Part shown: one piece after another, positions 37,391 to 45,627 of the stretch | How the letters are laid out: each line of letters opens with the position of its first letter | Position numbering within the stretch: the stretch's first letter is position 1 | Assembly (NCBI GenBank): GCA_964474695.1 | Contig: CAYYTK010000019.1 | Coordinates: 1-64,000 of the forward strand | DNA: 64,000 bases | Direction of reading: 5' to 3' | From: DAOUBP01 sp964474695 | Lineage (GTDB): Bacteria; Chloroflexota; Anaerolineae; CG2-30-64-16 | Translations under genes and position numbers: made by a program | The notes under the pieces: model-generated | Database searches by the model: none | Seen by the model: only the letters and a program-made list of their open reading frames with translations | What the model was told of the DNA's origin: nothing

Positions 37391-40315
37391 TTATCGGAGA
37401 GAACCCCTGGCGACACGAAAACCGTTGAAGGCGTTCCTGTGGTCAGGGTCGATCCAGTCACGGCAAGCGCACCGCACAAGATTGCGATCGTTGTACCACG
37501 AACCGCCGCGCAAAACCCTGTACTGCCCGGAAGCTGGCCCCGCCGGATCGCGCGTCGCGCGATCCGGCCGCCGCTGATATTCCTTTTCATCGTACCAATC
37601 GCTGCACCACTCCCACACGTTGCCGGCCAGGTCCAGCACCCCCTCCGGGCTGCCGCCATCCGGGAAGATGCCCACCGGCGTTGTGCGCTCCAACCCGAAT
37701 TCTTTGGAATTGCAGCGGCCTGCCAGCCAGTCATCGGCCCACGGGTAGCGGGTGGAGGCTGGCCCCCGCGCCGCGCGCTCCCACTCGGCCTCGGTCGGCA
37801 AGCGGTACACGCAGCCGTCATTCAGCGTCGCGGTCAGCCACCGGCAATACGCGACCGCCTCGTACCACGTCACACCCACCACCGGCTGGCTGGGGCTGTT
37901 GAAGCGCACATCATCCCAGTAACGAGGTTGACTGCGCACGTCGCCAAACCAATCCTTCACCGTGCCATCCGGCCGCCAGACTTTGGCCGCCTTCGCCTCG
38001 GGCCACCAGCGCTCATCCGCGTAACCGCCGGCATCCACGAAGCGCCGGAACATGACGTTGGTAGTCGGATATTTCGCCAATGCAAACGGAGACAGCGTAA
38101 CCTGGTGGCGAGGGGCCTCGTCTTTAGCCCAATCCTGGCTGGTTTCCTTCACCACTCGCGCCACCTCCGCCTCATCGCTGCCCATCCAAAAAAGTCCCCC
38201 GGTAATGGGAATGAACTCCGGCAGCAGACACGGCCCGGTAAAGCGCGGGTCCCCAAGCCGCCCCAGCACGTCGCCAGCCTCAGCACGCGCGGCCACGGAG
38301 GCCGCCGGCGGGTTCTGCCACAGGATCCGCACCAGGCGGCGCGCCAATTCGTCGCGCGCGCTGTCGTACCAGCCCACGCGGCGAGATGGGATCTCCAGCA
38401 GGGCGCGTCCGGCCCAGGCCACCCCGTAAGCAGGGGCGTCCCCATCGCCCGGCAGCTTGCCCAGCTCGTCCAACAGGAAGCGCCGCGCCTGCTCGGACTT
38501 CTCCAATAGGCAACCGGCCATCAACAGATAGGTTTCCAGCCACCAGCCCTGCCCGGCGTGAGCTTGCAGAAACTCCCGCCATTCGGACGTACCGCGTACG
38601 TTGTCCACCAGGTGGCGCGCGGCCAGGAACTCTTGCACGGTCAGGTGATCGCCGAAGCTGTAGCCGCCACCTTCAGGGACCTGGCAGAGCAGGCCACTGC
38701 GCTCGGCCATAAAGGTCACGAATTTGCGGGCTTCTTCTTGAATCTGTCGCCGCACCTGGTGCTTTTCCCCGTCCAGCATCCGGTTTTCGATCATGTAGGG
38801 CGTCAGGATGTGTTTCACCAAATCGTCCTCATCCACGATCACCACTGCCTGGCGATCACGGTCCCCGCGCTCCGTTTCCGCACCCAAGTGGGCCTGATAC
38901 GCTGCATACGATAGATACAGCAGACGGTCACCCATGGGCCAGTCGTAGTCGCGCAAGTATTGGGCGGCTTTAGCATCCTGTTGTTCCTCGTGCAGCCGCT
39001 CGCCCAGCAGCACCTCCACGTAGGCGCGATACAACTCAGCACGCTGTTCCGGCAGATCGTTTTTGGTATAGTGAATGATCGTGGCTGCCCAAACCATCAG
39101 CGGGGTCTTGACCATGTTTTGCAGCATCGGCACACCATCGATCTTAGCCCGCAGGACTGCGCCTCGGTCGATTGCAATCTGAAGGTTGGGCTCCAGGCCA
39201 TGATACAGACGCATTACTATCGGCGTCCATTGGTCGCGGGTCAGATCGCGCACGGTGGCCACCTGGAACCGCTCGTCCAGCCGCGTGTTCATGCCCGTGT
39301 AGGCCGCAACGCGCGCAGTGACCAGGAGCCGATTAGCCGGAAATTCGCTGGCCAGCTTTTCGATGACCTGACGCACCGTGACACGGTGATCGAAATCAGC
39401 CACTTCATCCAGTGCATCCAGCAGGAGCCACGCACGACCGCTCTGCACCAGACCGCTCAGAAAGTCCCGCGGAAAACGCCCGGGATGTGAGCGCGCAAAG
39501 TGGTCATCCAGGAAACGAAGCAGGCTAGCCAGATCCCGCTGATAACTTTCCGGCTCGTTGACACAGGCATATTCGAACTCGCGCAGCGCCACGAAAATCG
39601 GCAGTGGCAGTGAGCCGGCTTTCAGCCCTAATTCTTTGCTTGCCAGGTCCGTATCCGCCGCCGCCAGGGTCGCCGCCACCACACGCAGGATCGTCGTCTT
39701 GCCGCAGCCGGCCGCGCCGATGAAGACCACGTGGCCCGGTGAAGCCAGCACATCATGCAGGGAGATGTCGCCCCGCGCAAGATCACGCAACGCGGCCTTC
39801 TCGGTCCGCTTTCCCCGCCCGGCGAGCTCGCCGGGCATCTCCAACTCCGGCCGGCTGGGGTGCAGGTCAAACCGCAGCGGCACGTAGACTCCCTCTTGCT
39901 CTCCCTCTGCCAACAAAGTGAGATGCGCGGGCGCACCGCGGAGATCAGCAGGACGATTGAGGTAAGGCCGTGTCTCCGCGCGGCCACATTCGCTGCGCAT
40001 CACAGCCAGGTAGGCCGCCACGTGGGCTGGATCGAGTTGGGGCGCTGCAAATGCCGGGGGCGGCGGCGCGGAGGGGCGATAAACCAGGCCAGCCGCCTCG
40101 AAGAAAGCCTGTTTCTGCAGCTCGCTCATCGCCAACGCCGCAGCCAGGGCATGCGCAGTCGCGGGGTCGCGCGGCATGGTCGGCCGGGTGTCATCCCGCC
40201 AGCGGCTGATGTTGACCTCACTCACGCCCACTTCCCGCGCCAGCCATGCCGCCGGGCGGTCCAGCACGCGCAAGCGTTCATCGATGAGCCGGGCAAAACG
40301 CGCTTTGTCGGCCAT
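37391..40315 (-). CDS. DGR target protein 2: HTH-NACHT-FGE-sulfatase protein
   Basis: 974 residues. N-terminal XRE-like helix-turn-helix at about 1-75 ('WLAREVGVSEVNISRWRDD'). NACHT NTPase with Walker A 'VVFIGAAGCGKTTILRVV' (about 196-213) and Walker B 'AWLLLDALDEVADFDHR'. A helical region with 'YSFGDHLTVQEFLAARHL' follows. The FGE-like domain starts at about 730 ('PITGGLFWMGSDEAE', 'YRLPTEAEWERAARG', 'NVWEWCSDWYD', 'VLRGGSWYND'), with the variable tip 'RCACRDWIDPDHRNAFNGF'. This is the layout of a STAND-type sensor whose ligand tip is diversified. The start at 40315 has AGGGAGG 8 nt upstream, better than the ATG at 40339. Confidence 0.88.
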   Translation of the reverse strand: MADKARFARLIDERLRVLDRPAAWLAREVGVSEVNISRWRDDTRPTMPRDPATAHALAAALAMSELQKQAFFEAAGLVYRPSAPPPPAFAAPQLDPAHVAAYLAVMRSECGRAETRPYLNRPADLRGAPAHLTLLAEGEQEGVYVPLRFDLHPSRPELEMPGELAGRGKRTEKAALRDLARGDISLHDVLASPGHVVFIGAAGCGKTTILRVVAATLAAADTDLASKELGLKAGSLPLPIFVALREFEYACVNEPESYQRDLASLLRFLDDHFARSHPGRFPRDFLSGLVQSGRAWLLLDALDEVADFDHRVTVRQVIEKLASEFPANRLLVTARVAAYTGMNTRLDERFQVATVRDLTRDQWTPIVMRLYHGLEPNLQIAIDRGAVLRAKIDGVPMLQNMVKTPLMVWAATIIHYTKNDLPEQRAELYRAYVEVLLGERLHEEQQDAKAAQYLRDYDWPMGDRLLYLSYAAYQAHLGAETERGDRDRQAVVIVDEDDLVKHILTPYMIENRMLDGEKHQVRRQIQEEARKFVTFMAERSGLLCQVPEGGGYSFGDHLTVQEFLAARHLVDNVRGTSEWREFLQAHAGQGWWLETYLLMAGCLLEKSEQARRFLLDELGKLPGDGDAPAYGVAWAGRALLEIPSRRVGWYDSARDELARRLVRILWQNPPAASVAARAEAGDVLGRLGDPRFTGPCLLPEFIPITGGLFWMGSDEAEVARVVKETSQDWAKDEAPRHQVTLSPFALAKYPTTNVMFRRFVDAGGYADERWWPEAKAAKVWRPDGTVKDWFGDVRSQPRYWDDVRFNSPSQPVVGVTWYEAVAYCRWLTATLNDGCVYRLPTEAEWERAARGPASTRYPWADDWLAGRCNSKEFGLERTTPVGIFPDGGSPEGVLDLAGNVWEWCSDWYDEKEYQRRPDRATRDPAGPASGQYRVLRGGSWYNDRNLVRCACRDWIDPDHRNAFNGFRVARGSLR
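37408..37477 (-). repeat. Variable repeat 2 (VR2) of the DGR
   Basis: 70 bp at the 3' end of target gene 2. It differs from the TR at 9 positions, all template adenines, giving a different set of residues from VR1 (for example DWID where VR1 has AGIT). Confidence 0.95.
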
Positions 40316-40379
40316 GGTGTTATCCTCCCTGTCTCGCATGTCAGGATGTAACCTCTTCCAATGTAAGGCCAGCGGCAGT

Positions 40380-40395
40380 AAGCTGAACGCAGCTT
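40380..40395. promoter_or_regulatory. Inverted repeat upstream of the HTH-NACHT gene
   Basis: AAGCTG-AACG-CAGCTT, a 6-bp inverted repeat 65 bp before the start of target protein 2, which has an N-terminal helix-turn-helix. It could be a binding site for that HTH, but only position supports this. Confidence 0.3.
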
Positions 40396-40453
40396 AAGCC
40401 AATATCAACCAGATAGCGCCGGCGCTATCGCATCCCATCCAAGGAGCGATAGC

Positions 40454-40798
40454 ATGGAACCCATCACCACCGCCTGGCTCGCCGTGGGCCTCATACCTTA
40501 CCATATCGAAAACAAGCGGCCTTCCCGCCGTACGCACACTGTGGTCATCCGCGCCCTCTTCTGGACCCTGGAAGTCCGGGCCCGGCGCATCCCAGTCGGC
40601 CCAGACCGACTTCGCAAGCGTGCGCAGTACGCCGGTAGCTGCGACTTCCAGCCGCCCGGCTCCCAAGCGCCCGCCCGCGCCCGCCGCAGGCAGCTCACCG
40701 ACTGGACGCTCCACATCCCGCTGATCGAGCGGGTCCGCGACGCGGTCTGGGCCACCGTCCTCCGCCTGAAGGACGGCCCACAGCCCCCCGCTGCCTGA
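40454..40798 (+). CDS. Small basic protein of unknown function, divergent from the DGR
   Basis: 114 residues, Arg-rich (VRARRIPVGPDRLRKRAQY; ARARRRQLTDW). I recognise no family. In favour of a real gene: AAGGAG 8 nt before the ATG and a strong G/C bias at third codon positions, as in neighbouring genes. Against: a longer open frame lies on the opposite strand over the same bases (40394-40942), without a comparable ribosome binding site. It is transcribed away from the HTH-NACHT gene. Confidence 0.5.
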   Translation: MEPITTAWLAVGLIPYHIENKRPSRRTHTVVIRALFWTLEVRARRIPVGPDRLRKRAQYAGSCDFQPPGSQAPARARRRQLTDWTLHIPLIERVRDAVWATVLRLKDGPQPPAA

Positions 40799-40845
40799 TC
40801 TGGCGGGCGGGCGCTTCCTGAGCCTTTCCCGATGCGCCCGCCCCT

Positions 40846-40882
40846 CCAAATAAAAACACCGCAACCCCACCCAGGGCTGCGG
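40846..40882 (-). terminator. Intrinsic terminator of the tat-nusB-rpmF operon
   Basis: On the minus strand CCGCAGCCC pairs with GGGTTGCGG (one G-U) around a 6-nt loop, followed by TGTTTTTA. It lies about 90 bp beyond the last gene of the operon. Confidence 0.8.
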
Positions 40883-40932
40883 CCTCACTCGACCCCCCGA
40901 AAACCTGCGCTGAACAGCCCGGCCCAGGGTGT

Positions 40933-40965
40933 GCGGGCTCACAAGCTGGCGGCTTGTGAGCCCGC
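40933..40965. repeat. Strong 14-bp hairpin at the operon 3' end
   Basis: GCGGGCTCACAAGC and its perfect inverse are separated by 5 nt, starting 8 nt after the stop of the cyclic-diphosphoglycerate synthetase-like gene. There is no T-run, so it may protect the 3' end of the message ahead of the real terminator. Confidence 0.7.
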
Positions 40966-40973
40966 TGTATTAC

Positions 40974-42290
40974 TTACGCAAACCTTTCCGTCAGAACTTC
41001 CTCGAGAGTCGGCTGGCCGATTACTTGCAGCTCGTAGCTCACGCGCTGCACGGGATGATAGATCTTCGCCACGCGCGTCAGATCGATGGGAGTGGCCGAA
41101 ATCACCAGGTCGCACGGCACCCGGCGGATCGTCTCCTCCAGGTCGGCGATCTGCTCGTCGCCATAACCCATCGCGGGCAGCAACGTGCCGATGCCCGGAT
41201 ATTTCTCGAACGTCCCGGTGATCGTGCCCACGGTGTACGGCCGCGGGTCGATGATCTCGGCCGCGCCGAAACGCCGCGCGGCCACGATGCCCGCGCCGTA
41301 CTTCATCTCGCCGTGCGTCAGCGTGGGGCCATCCTCGATTACCAACACCCGCTTGCCGCGGATCAGGCCCGGATCGGGCACGAAGATCGGAGAAGCGGCT
41401 TCGATGACAACGGCCTCAGGATTGACCGTCGCGATGCTGTCGCGCACGGTGCTGATGGCGCTCAGGTCAGCGGTGTCCACCTTGTTGATCACGATCACAT
41501 CTGCCATGCGCAGATTGGCAGAGCCGGGCCAGTAGGTCAACTCGTGGCCTGCCCGGTGCGGATCAGCCACGACGATGTGCACATCGGGCTTGTAGAACGG
41601 CAAGTCATTGTTGCCGCCATCCCACAGCACCACATCGGCCTCCGCCTCAGCGGAACGCAGGATGGCCTCATAGTCGACGCCGGCATACACCACGACGCCC
41701 CGGTCGATGTGCGGCTCGTACTCTTCGCGCTCTTCGATGGTGCATTGGTGCGCGTCCAGATCCGCATAAGTGGCAAACCGCTGCACGCGCTGCTTCACCA
41801 GGTCGCCGTAGGGCATGGGATGGCGCACCGCCACCACCTTTTTCCCCAGTTTCTGAAGCAGATTGGCCACATAGCGCGTGGTCTGCGACTTACCGCTGCC
41901 GGTGCGGACGGCACACACGGCCACCACCGGCTTGCTGGAGGGCAGCATGGTCTCGCGGGGACCGATCAAGCGAAAGTCTGCGCCGGCAGCTACCACGGTC
42001 GCGGCCTTGGCCATCACGTAGTGGTGGCTCACATCGGAATAGGCAAAGACCACCTGCTCGACGTTCAGCGTATGAATCAGCGCTGTCAGCTCGCTTTCGG
42101 GGTAGATCGGAATCCCTTTGGGGTAAAGCCGTCCGGCCAGTTCCGGCGGGTAGCGCCGGCCCTCGATGTTGGGGATCTGCGTGGCGGTGAAAGCTACGAT
42201 TTCGTAGCGATCATCGTCTCGAAAGACCGTGTTAAAATTGTGAAAATCGCGCCCTGCGGCGCCCATGATGAGGAGACGTTGCTTCGCCAT
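40974..42290 (-). CDS. Cyclic 2,3-diphosphoglycerate synthetase-like P-loop protein
   Basis: 438 residues. The N-terminus is Rossmann-like ('RLLIMGAAGRDFHNFN'). A P-loop 'VCAVRTGSGKSQTTRYVANLL' begins an NTPase domain with 'DVVLWDGGNNDLPF' and 'ADVIVINKVDTAD' (GTP specificity-like NKxD). The overall pattern fits the COG2403 group often annotated as cyclic-2,3-diphosphoglycerate synthetase. Substrate not proven; bacterial members are mostly uncharacterised. It is the last gene of the operon. Confidence 0.75.
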   Translation of the reverse strand: MAKQRLLIMGAAGRDFHNFNTVFRDDDRYEIVAFTATQIPNIEGRRYPPELAGRLYPKGIPIYPESELTALIHTLNVEQVVFAYSDVSHHYVMAKAATVVAAGADFRLIGPRETMLPSSKPVVAVCAVRTGSGKSQTTRYVANLLQKLGKKVVAVRHPMPYGDLVKQRVQRFATYADLDAHQCTIEEREEYEPHIDRGVVVYAGVDYEAILRSAEAEADVVLWDGGNNDLPFYKPDVHIVVADPHRAGHELTYWPGSANLRMADVIVINKVDTADLSAISTVRDSIATVNPEAVVIEAASPIFVPDPGLIRGKRVLVIEDGPTLTHGEMKYGAGIVAARRFGAAEIIDPRPYTVGTITGTFEKYPGIGTLLPAMGYGDEQIADLEETIRRVPCDLVISATPIDLTRVAKIYHPVQRVSYELQVIGQPTLEEVLTERFA

Positions 42291-42311
42291 TGAAAATCCA
42301 TTTCCTCCTGG

Positions 42312-43238
42312 TTAAGATCTGGGCCTGTAGACTGCGCGTGCCATGAGAATCCCCAGAACATACAAGCCCAATAAAGGCACCATCACCAGCGCCATGCTTA
42401 CCGGGTCAACGGTGGGGGTGATGACTGCAGATAAGAAAGCTATACCAACGATGGCATAACGCCACTGCCCGACCAACGCCTTCGGGGAGACCAGCCCCAA
42501 GCCTGCCAACAACGCCATGATCAGCGGCGTCTCGAACGCGACGCCGATCCACAGCAGCACGGTTAGCACAAAAGAGTAATAAGGCCGGATATCCCAGGTG
42601 GGCGCCGCGATATCGCTGCCGGTGCCCAACAGGAACGGCAGCATCACGGGCAGCATGACGAAATACGCGAACAGCAGGCCGCCTGCGAAAAACAAGAGCG
42701 CCAACGGCGCGCCGAGCAGCGCGATGGCACGAAAGACCTTGTTTTCTTGCGAACCTTCCAGCGCCGGGCGGATAAACATCAGCACCTGATAAAGGGCAAT
42801 GGGCAGAGCAAACACCAGGGCGGCACTGAAAATGACCTCCATGCGCACCCAGATCATGTCAACGGGTTTCAAGAAGATCCAGGTGACATCGCCGGCGGGC
42901 CGCTGGAGCAGCCGCAAAATGCTGTCGACGAAAAAACCCGTGACGATAGCCCCCACCACCATGGCGCCCAGCACCGCAAAAATGCGCCGCCGGAGTTCCA
43001 CCAGGTGATCAACCGCGCCGTAGAGGAGCCGAATCAAGGCGTACAACGGACTGTCGCTGGCGGCCCATATGCGATGGGCATGCTCGATGGTGAGCGGTTC
43101 CAAATCCACCTGCGAACGGCGGATATTGGTGAGCATCAACCAAAGCTGCTCCACACCGCGCGGCAGCTTGCTCGGGCCCAGCAGCGCGATCGCCACGATA
43201 ACCAGTATGACGAGGCCGAAGACGCCGGTGAAGGACAT
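42312..43238 (-). CDS. tatC: Twin-arginine translocase TatC with N-terminal TatA/B-like segment
   Basis: 308 residues. The first 45 form a TatA/TatB-like unit: a short membrane helix 'GVFGLVILVIVAIALLGPSKLP' with the GPxKLP hinge, then an amphipathic helix 'GVEQLWLMLTNIRRS'. From about 75 the six-helix TatC fold follows: 'HLVELRRRIFAVLG', 'FLKPVDMIWVRMEV', 'LYQVLMFIRPAL' and 'RPYYSFVLTVLLWIGVAFETPLI' with the functional Glu. TatC is the receptor for folded proteins with RR signal peptides. Fusion of the two units is unusual. GGGGAG precedes the ATG. Confidence 0.88.
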   Translation of the reverse strand: MSFTGVFGLVILVIVAIALLGPSKLPRGVEQLWLMLTNIRRSQVDLEPLTIEHAHRIWAASDSPLYALIRLLYGAVDHLVELRRRIFAVLGAMVVGAIVTGFFVDSILRLLQRPAGDVTWIFLKPVDMIWVRMEVIFSAALVFALPIALYQVLMFIRPALEGSQENKVFRAIALLGAPLALLFFAGGLLFAYFVMLPVMLPFLLGTGSDIAAPTWDIRPYYSFVLTVLLWIGVAFETPLIMALLAGLGLVSPKALVGQWRYAIVGIAFLSAVITPTVDPVSMALVMVPLLGLYVLGILMARAVYRPRS

Positions 43239-43241
43239 GGC

Positions 43242-43760
43242 CTAACTCCCCGCCGCCGGCTGCGCGTCCGCGGGCGACGAGTCCCCCGCGCGAGCCTCTG
43301 GCGTTGCAGAAACCGGTAGGGTGTCAGTACTGGTTTGGGGTTGTTGGTGGGCGTTGTTCGCTGTCACATCCGCCTCAGCAGGGGGGGCCGGCGGCTCGCC
43401 CTCGGTTTTTGAGGCGTCAGCCCGAGCTACAGCCTCTTCGGAGACGGACTGCGCCTTCGAATCACGCATCACCGAATCGCGAATCACGTGACCGGGGTTG
43501 CGGCTGGCCTCAGCCAGGGTGGCCGCTCCTTTAGCGACGCCGCCGATCTCCTTGAGTGCGCTGCTGAGGGCTTGATCAGGGTCCAGGGCTTGCCGCGTCT
43601 GCTCGATCTCTTGTGAAAACGAACGCGTGGCCTGCCGCATCTGGCGCATGCCTTTGCCCAGCCTGGCCCCGATCTCGGGCAGCTTATCCGGCCCAAAAAC
43701 CAGCAGCGCCAGAATGAGAATCATGAGCAGTTCAAGCGGGCCAATCCCAAGAAGATCCAC
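43242..43760 (-). CDS. tatA: Sec-independent translocase TatA/TatB
   Basis: About 172 residues from GTG at 43760 (TTG at 43766 is also possible). It has a membrane helix 'GIGPLELLMILILALLVFGPDKLPEIG' with the GPxKLPE hinge, and an amphipathic helix 'ARLGKGMRQMRQATRSF'. A long polar tail of Ala/Pro/Glu follows. It assembles with TatC to form the export pore; the length of the tail is nearer TatB. It lies 3 bp from tatC. Confidence 0.88.
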   Translation of the reverse strand: MDLLGIGPLELLMILILALLVFGPDKLPEIGARLGKGMRQMRQATRSFSQEIEQTRQALDPDQALSSALKEIGGVAKGAATLAEASRNPGHVIRDSVMRDSKAQSVSEEAVARADASKTEGEPPAPPAEADVTANNAHQQPQTSTDTLPVSATPEARAGDSSPADAQPAAGS

Positions 43761-43762
43761 GC

Positions 43763-44215
43763 TCAACCCTCACTGTCGCCGGGCTGCATCGACTGCGCCG
43801 GCAACACGATGCGCGCATTGGCGCTGATGGCCGCCCCCAGCACACCGTTAATGAACCTCGAGCTGTTATCACTGCCAAACAGCTTGGCCAGATCCACGGC
43901 TTCATTGATCGCTACTTTGGAGGGCGTAGACAGCGCTCCGCTGAGCTCATAGAGCGCGATGCGCAGGATGTTGCGATCGACGATGGCGATCTGTGCAACG
44001 GGCCAGGCTGGCGCGTATTCCTGGATCAACGCATCCAGATGCTCGCGAAATCGCACGACCCCGCTCACCAGCCCGCGCAGGAAGGCTTCGCCATCCTCTG
44101 ACAGCGGATGTTCCTCAAGCCGATAGTAGATCACATCACTCGCGCTGTGATGCGAGGTATCGAGTTCATAAAGTGCTTGAAGTGCGCTGATTCGCGCTTG
44201 CCGACGGGTATGCAC
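43763..44215 (-). CDS. nusB: Transcription antitermination factor NusB
   Basis: About 150 residues from GTG at 44215, which has AGGGGAT upstream and yields the usual start MHTRRQARISALQALYELD; ATG at 44236 is an alternative without a good ribosome site. 'VAQIAIVDRNILRIALYEL', 'PSKVAINEAVDLAKLFGSDNSSRFINGVLGA' is the NusB core. It binds boxA RNA with NusE in rRNA antitermination. It overlaps tatA at its 3' end. Confidence 0.9.
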   Translation of the reverse strand: MHTRRQARISALQALYELDTSHHSASDVIYYRLEEHPLSEDGEAFLRGLVSGVVRFREHLDALIQEYAPAWPVAQIAIVDRNILRIALYELSGALSTPSKVAINEAVDLAKLFGSDNSSRFINGVLGAAISANARIVLPAQSMQPGDSEG

Positions 44216-44261
44216 GTAGAAATCCCCTGGCGCCATGACGGTCGCTGCCGCGCCCTATCTA

Positions 44262-44633
44262 TCAAGGCGCCTTGCTTTGCTCTTCGTTTTTGGTGGAGGC
44301 GATAGCGACATCGTCAATGAACACGTCCACCGATACCACGGGCATCCCCACCATCATCTCCAGAGCGCGTGTTACTTCATTCTGCAGCGACTCGCCCAGC
44401 TTAAGCATATTGCTGTTGGCCACTGCCACCACGTGAAGCTCCACCTGCACGCCCTGCTCGGTGACTGTCACAAGGATGCCTTCATCCACCGCATTACCGG
44501 CCAGGAGCCCGCGCACCTTCGGCGGCACCGACGCCAGACGGGCAACTCCCGACTGTTCAAGAGCTGTCTGACGCACAATGGTAGTCAAAACCAATGGCGC
44601 GATTGTGACTTTGCCGCGTACGTCCTCGTCCAT
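44262..44633 (-). CDS. Asp23/Gls24-family envelope stress protein (copy 1)
   Basis: 123 residues, single Asp23 domain: 'GKVTIAPLVLTTIVRQTALEQSGVARLAS' and 'GVQVELHVVAVANSNMLKLGESLQNEVTRALEMMVG'. Such proteins lie under the membrane near the cell wall. GGAGGAG lies just before the ATG. It sits between rpmF and nusB, as in many Gram-positive-like genomes. Confidence 0.87.
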   Translation of the reverse strand: MDEDVRGKVTIAPLVLTTIVRQTALEQSGVARLASVPPKVRGLLAGNAVDEGILVTVTEQGVQVELHVVAVANSNMLKLGESLQNEVTRALEMMVGMPVVSVDVFIDDVAIASTKNEEQSKAP

Positions 44634-44684
44634 TCGTCTCCTCCCTCACGCAGACCGCTGCGCGAATGCCCTGCCAGACATCAA

Positions 44685-44713
44685 GGGGGACATGGTTGTT
44701 CCCAAGTCCCCCC
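44685..44713. terminator. GC-rich hairpin between rpmF and asp23
   Basis: GGGGGAC pairs with GTCCCCC around a 15-nt loop; on the minus strand it is followed by TTGATGT. It may be a weak terminator or an attenuator within the operon. Confidence 0.45.
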
Positions 44714-44763
44714 TGACATCGACGTAGGCTGCAATTGGCGAACAGGTTGCAAGCTGAATGATG

Positions 44764-44958
44764 TCAGCTCTTCTTCTCGCCTTCCACTTCGAGCACAGTC
44801 TCGCCTTTATATGAGCCGCAATCGGGGCAGACATGATGCGGCAGGCGCATGGCGCCGCACTGCGGGCAAGCAACCAGATGGACTGCCGGCAGACCATCCT
44901 GAGAACGCCGGCGATCGCGGCGGCCTTTAGACAATTTTCGCTTTGGCTGAGGTGGCAC
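44764..44958 (-). CDS. rpmF: 50S ribosomal protein L32
   Basis: 64 residues, GTG start with AAAGGAG upstream. It opens MPPQPKRKLSKGRRDRRR and carries the zinc ribbon CPQCGAMRLPHHVCPDCG (CxxC x9 CxxC). yceD lies immediately upstream, the usual partner. Confidence 0.95.
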   Translation of the reverse strand: MPPQPKRKLSKGRRDRRRSQDGLPAVHLVACPQCGAMRLPHHVCPDCGSYKGETVLEVEGEKKS

Positions 44959-44971
44959 GGTGAAAACTCCT

Positions 44972-45529
44972 TTAGTTATTCGTGTTCTTCAATAAGTCTG
45001 CCAGGGCGTCCCAACGCGGATCGGTCTCTCCCTGGCAAGCGCATGATCCCCGGTTCAGGTTCTGGCCGCACGATGGGCATAGCCCGCGGCAATCCTGGCT
45101 GCACAAAACTTGCAGCGGCATGGCAATCAAGGCATTCTGGCGCAACACCTCGGACAGATCCAAAATGTGATGCTCATCGATCCACAACGCCTGATCTTCC
45201 TCTTCGGGCGTCACCGACTTACCGGTGACGATATCAAGGGTAGGAGTATAGACCTCCTCCAGGTCGAACGCCAACGGCGCCGCGACCGGTTCAAGACAGC
45301 GGGCACAGGCCACAGTCACAGTCGCCGAGAAACGGCCTCGCGCCAGGATGCCGGCGTTGATATGCATCAAACGCACAGTCCCAACGAGATCAGCCGCCGG
45401 TAGGTCCTCTTGCCCGCTCGCTAGTTCCGGAGCCAGCACGTACGGATCAACGACAACATCTGCGGTGCGAGATGCCCCTACCGAATCTCGAAGCAGTTGC
45501 GCAACGTTAAACCTTAGCTCATCAAGCAC
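44972..45529 (-). CDS. yceD: DUF177/YceD-family protein
   Basis: 185 residues from GTG at 45529, giving MLDELRFNVAQLLRDSVG, the usual family start. The core has 'CARCLEPVAAPLAFDLEEVY' and a C-terminal Cys cluster (CSQDCRGLCPSCGQNLNRGSCAC). The family is tied to 23S rRNA and ribosome accumulation. The longer frame from 45616 would begin about 5 nt after the predicted transcription start, so it is less likely. First gene of the rpmF-nusB-tat operon. Confidence 0.83.
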   Translation of the reverse strand: MLDELRFNVAQLLRDSVGASRTADVVVDPYVLAPELASGQEDLPAADLVGTVRLMHINAGILARGRFSATVTVACARCLEPVAAPLAFDLEEVYTPTLDIVTGKSVTPEEEDQALWIDEHHILDLSEVLRQNALIAMPLQVLCSQDCRGLCPSCGQNLNRGSCACQGETDPRWDALADLLKNTNN

Positions 45530-45627
45530 AGTATTCCCATCCCACAATGCCCCTTCCCCGGCCTGCAAGGTGTGGGGCACCTGCCTGGCGCGTCGATTAA
45601 AGCTGCCGAATGCCAAGCCAAGCGGTT

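Noticed and set aside
33199..40315. The FGE domains as active formylglycine-generating enzymes
   Set aside because: The segment after GGSW lacks the first of the paired catalytic Cys, and the domain's C-terminal tip is the DGR-variable ligand surface.
40394..40942. 182-codon minus-strand ORF
   Set aside because: It overlaps the better supported plus-strand gene, crosses the terminator at 40846-40882 and has no family resemblance.
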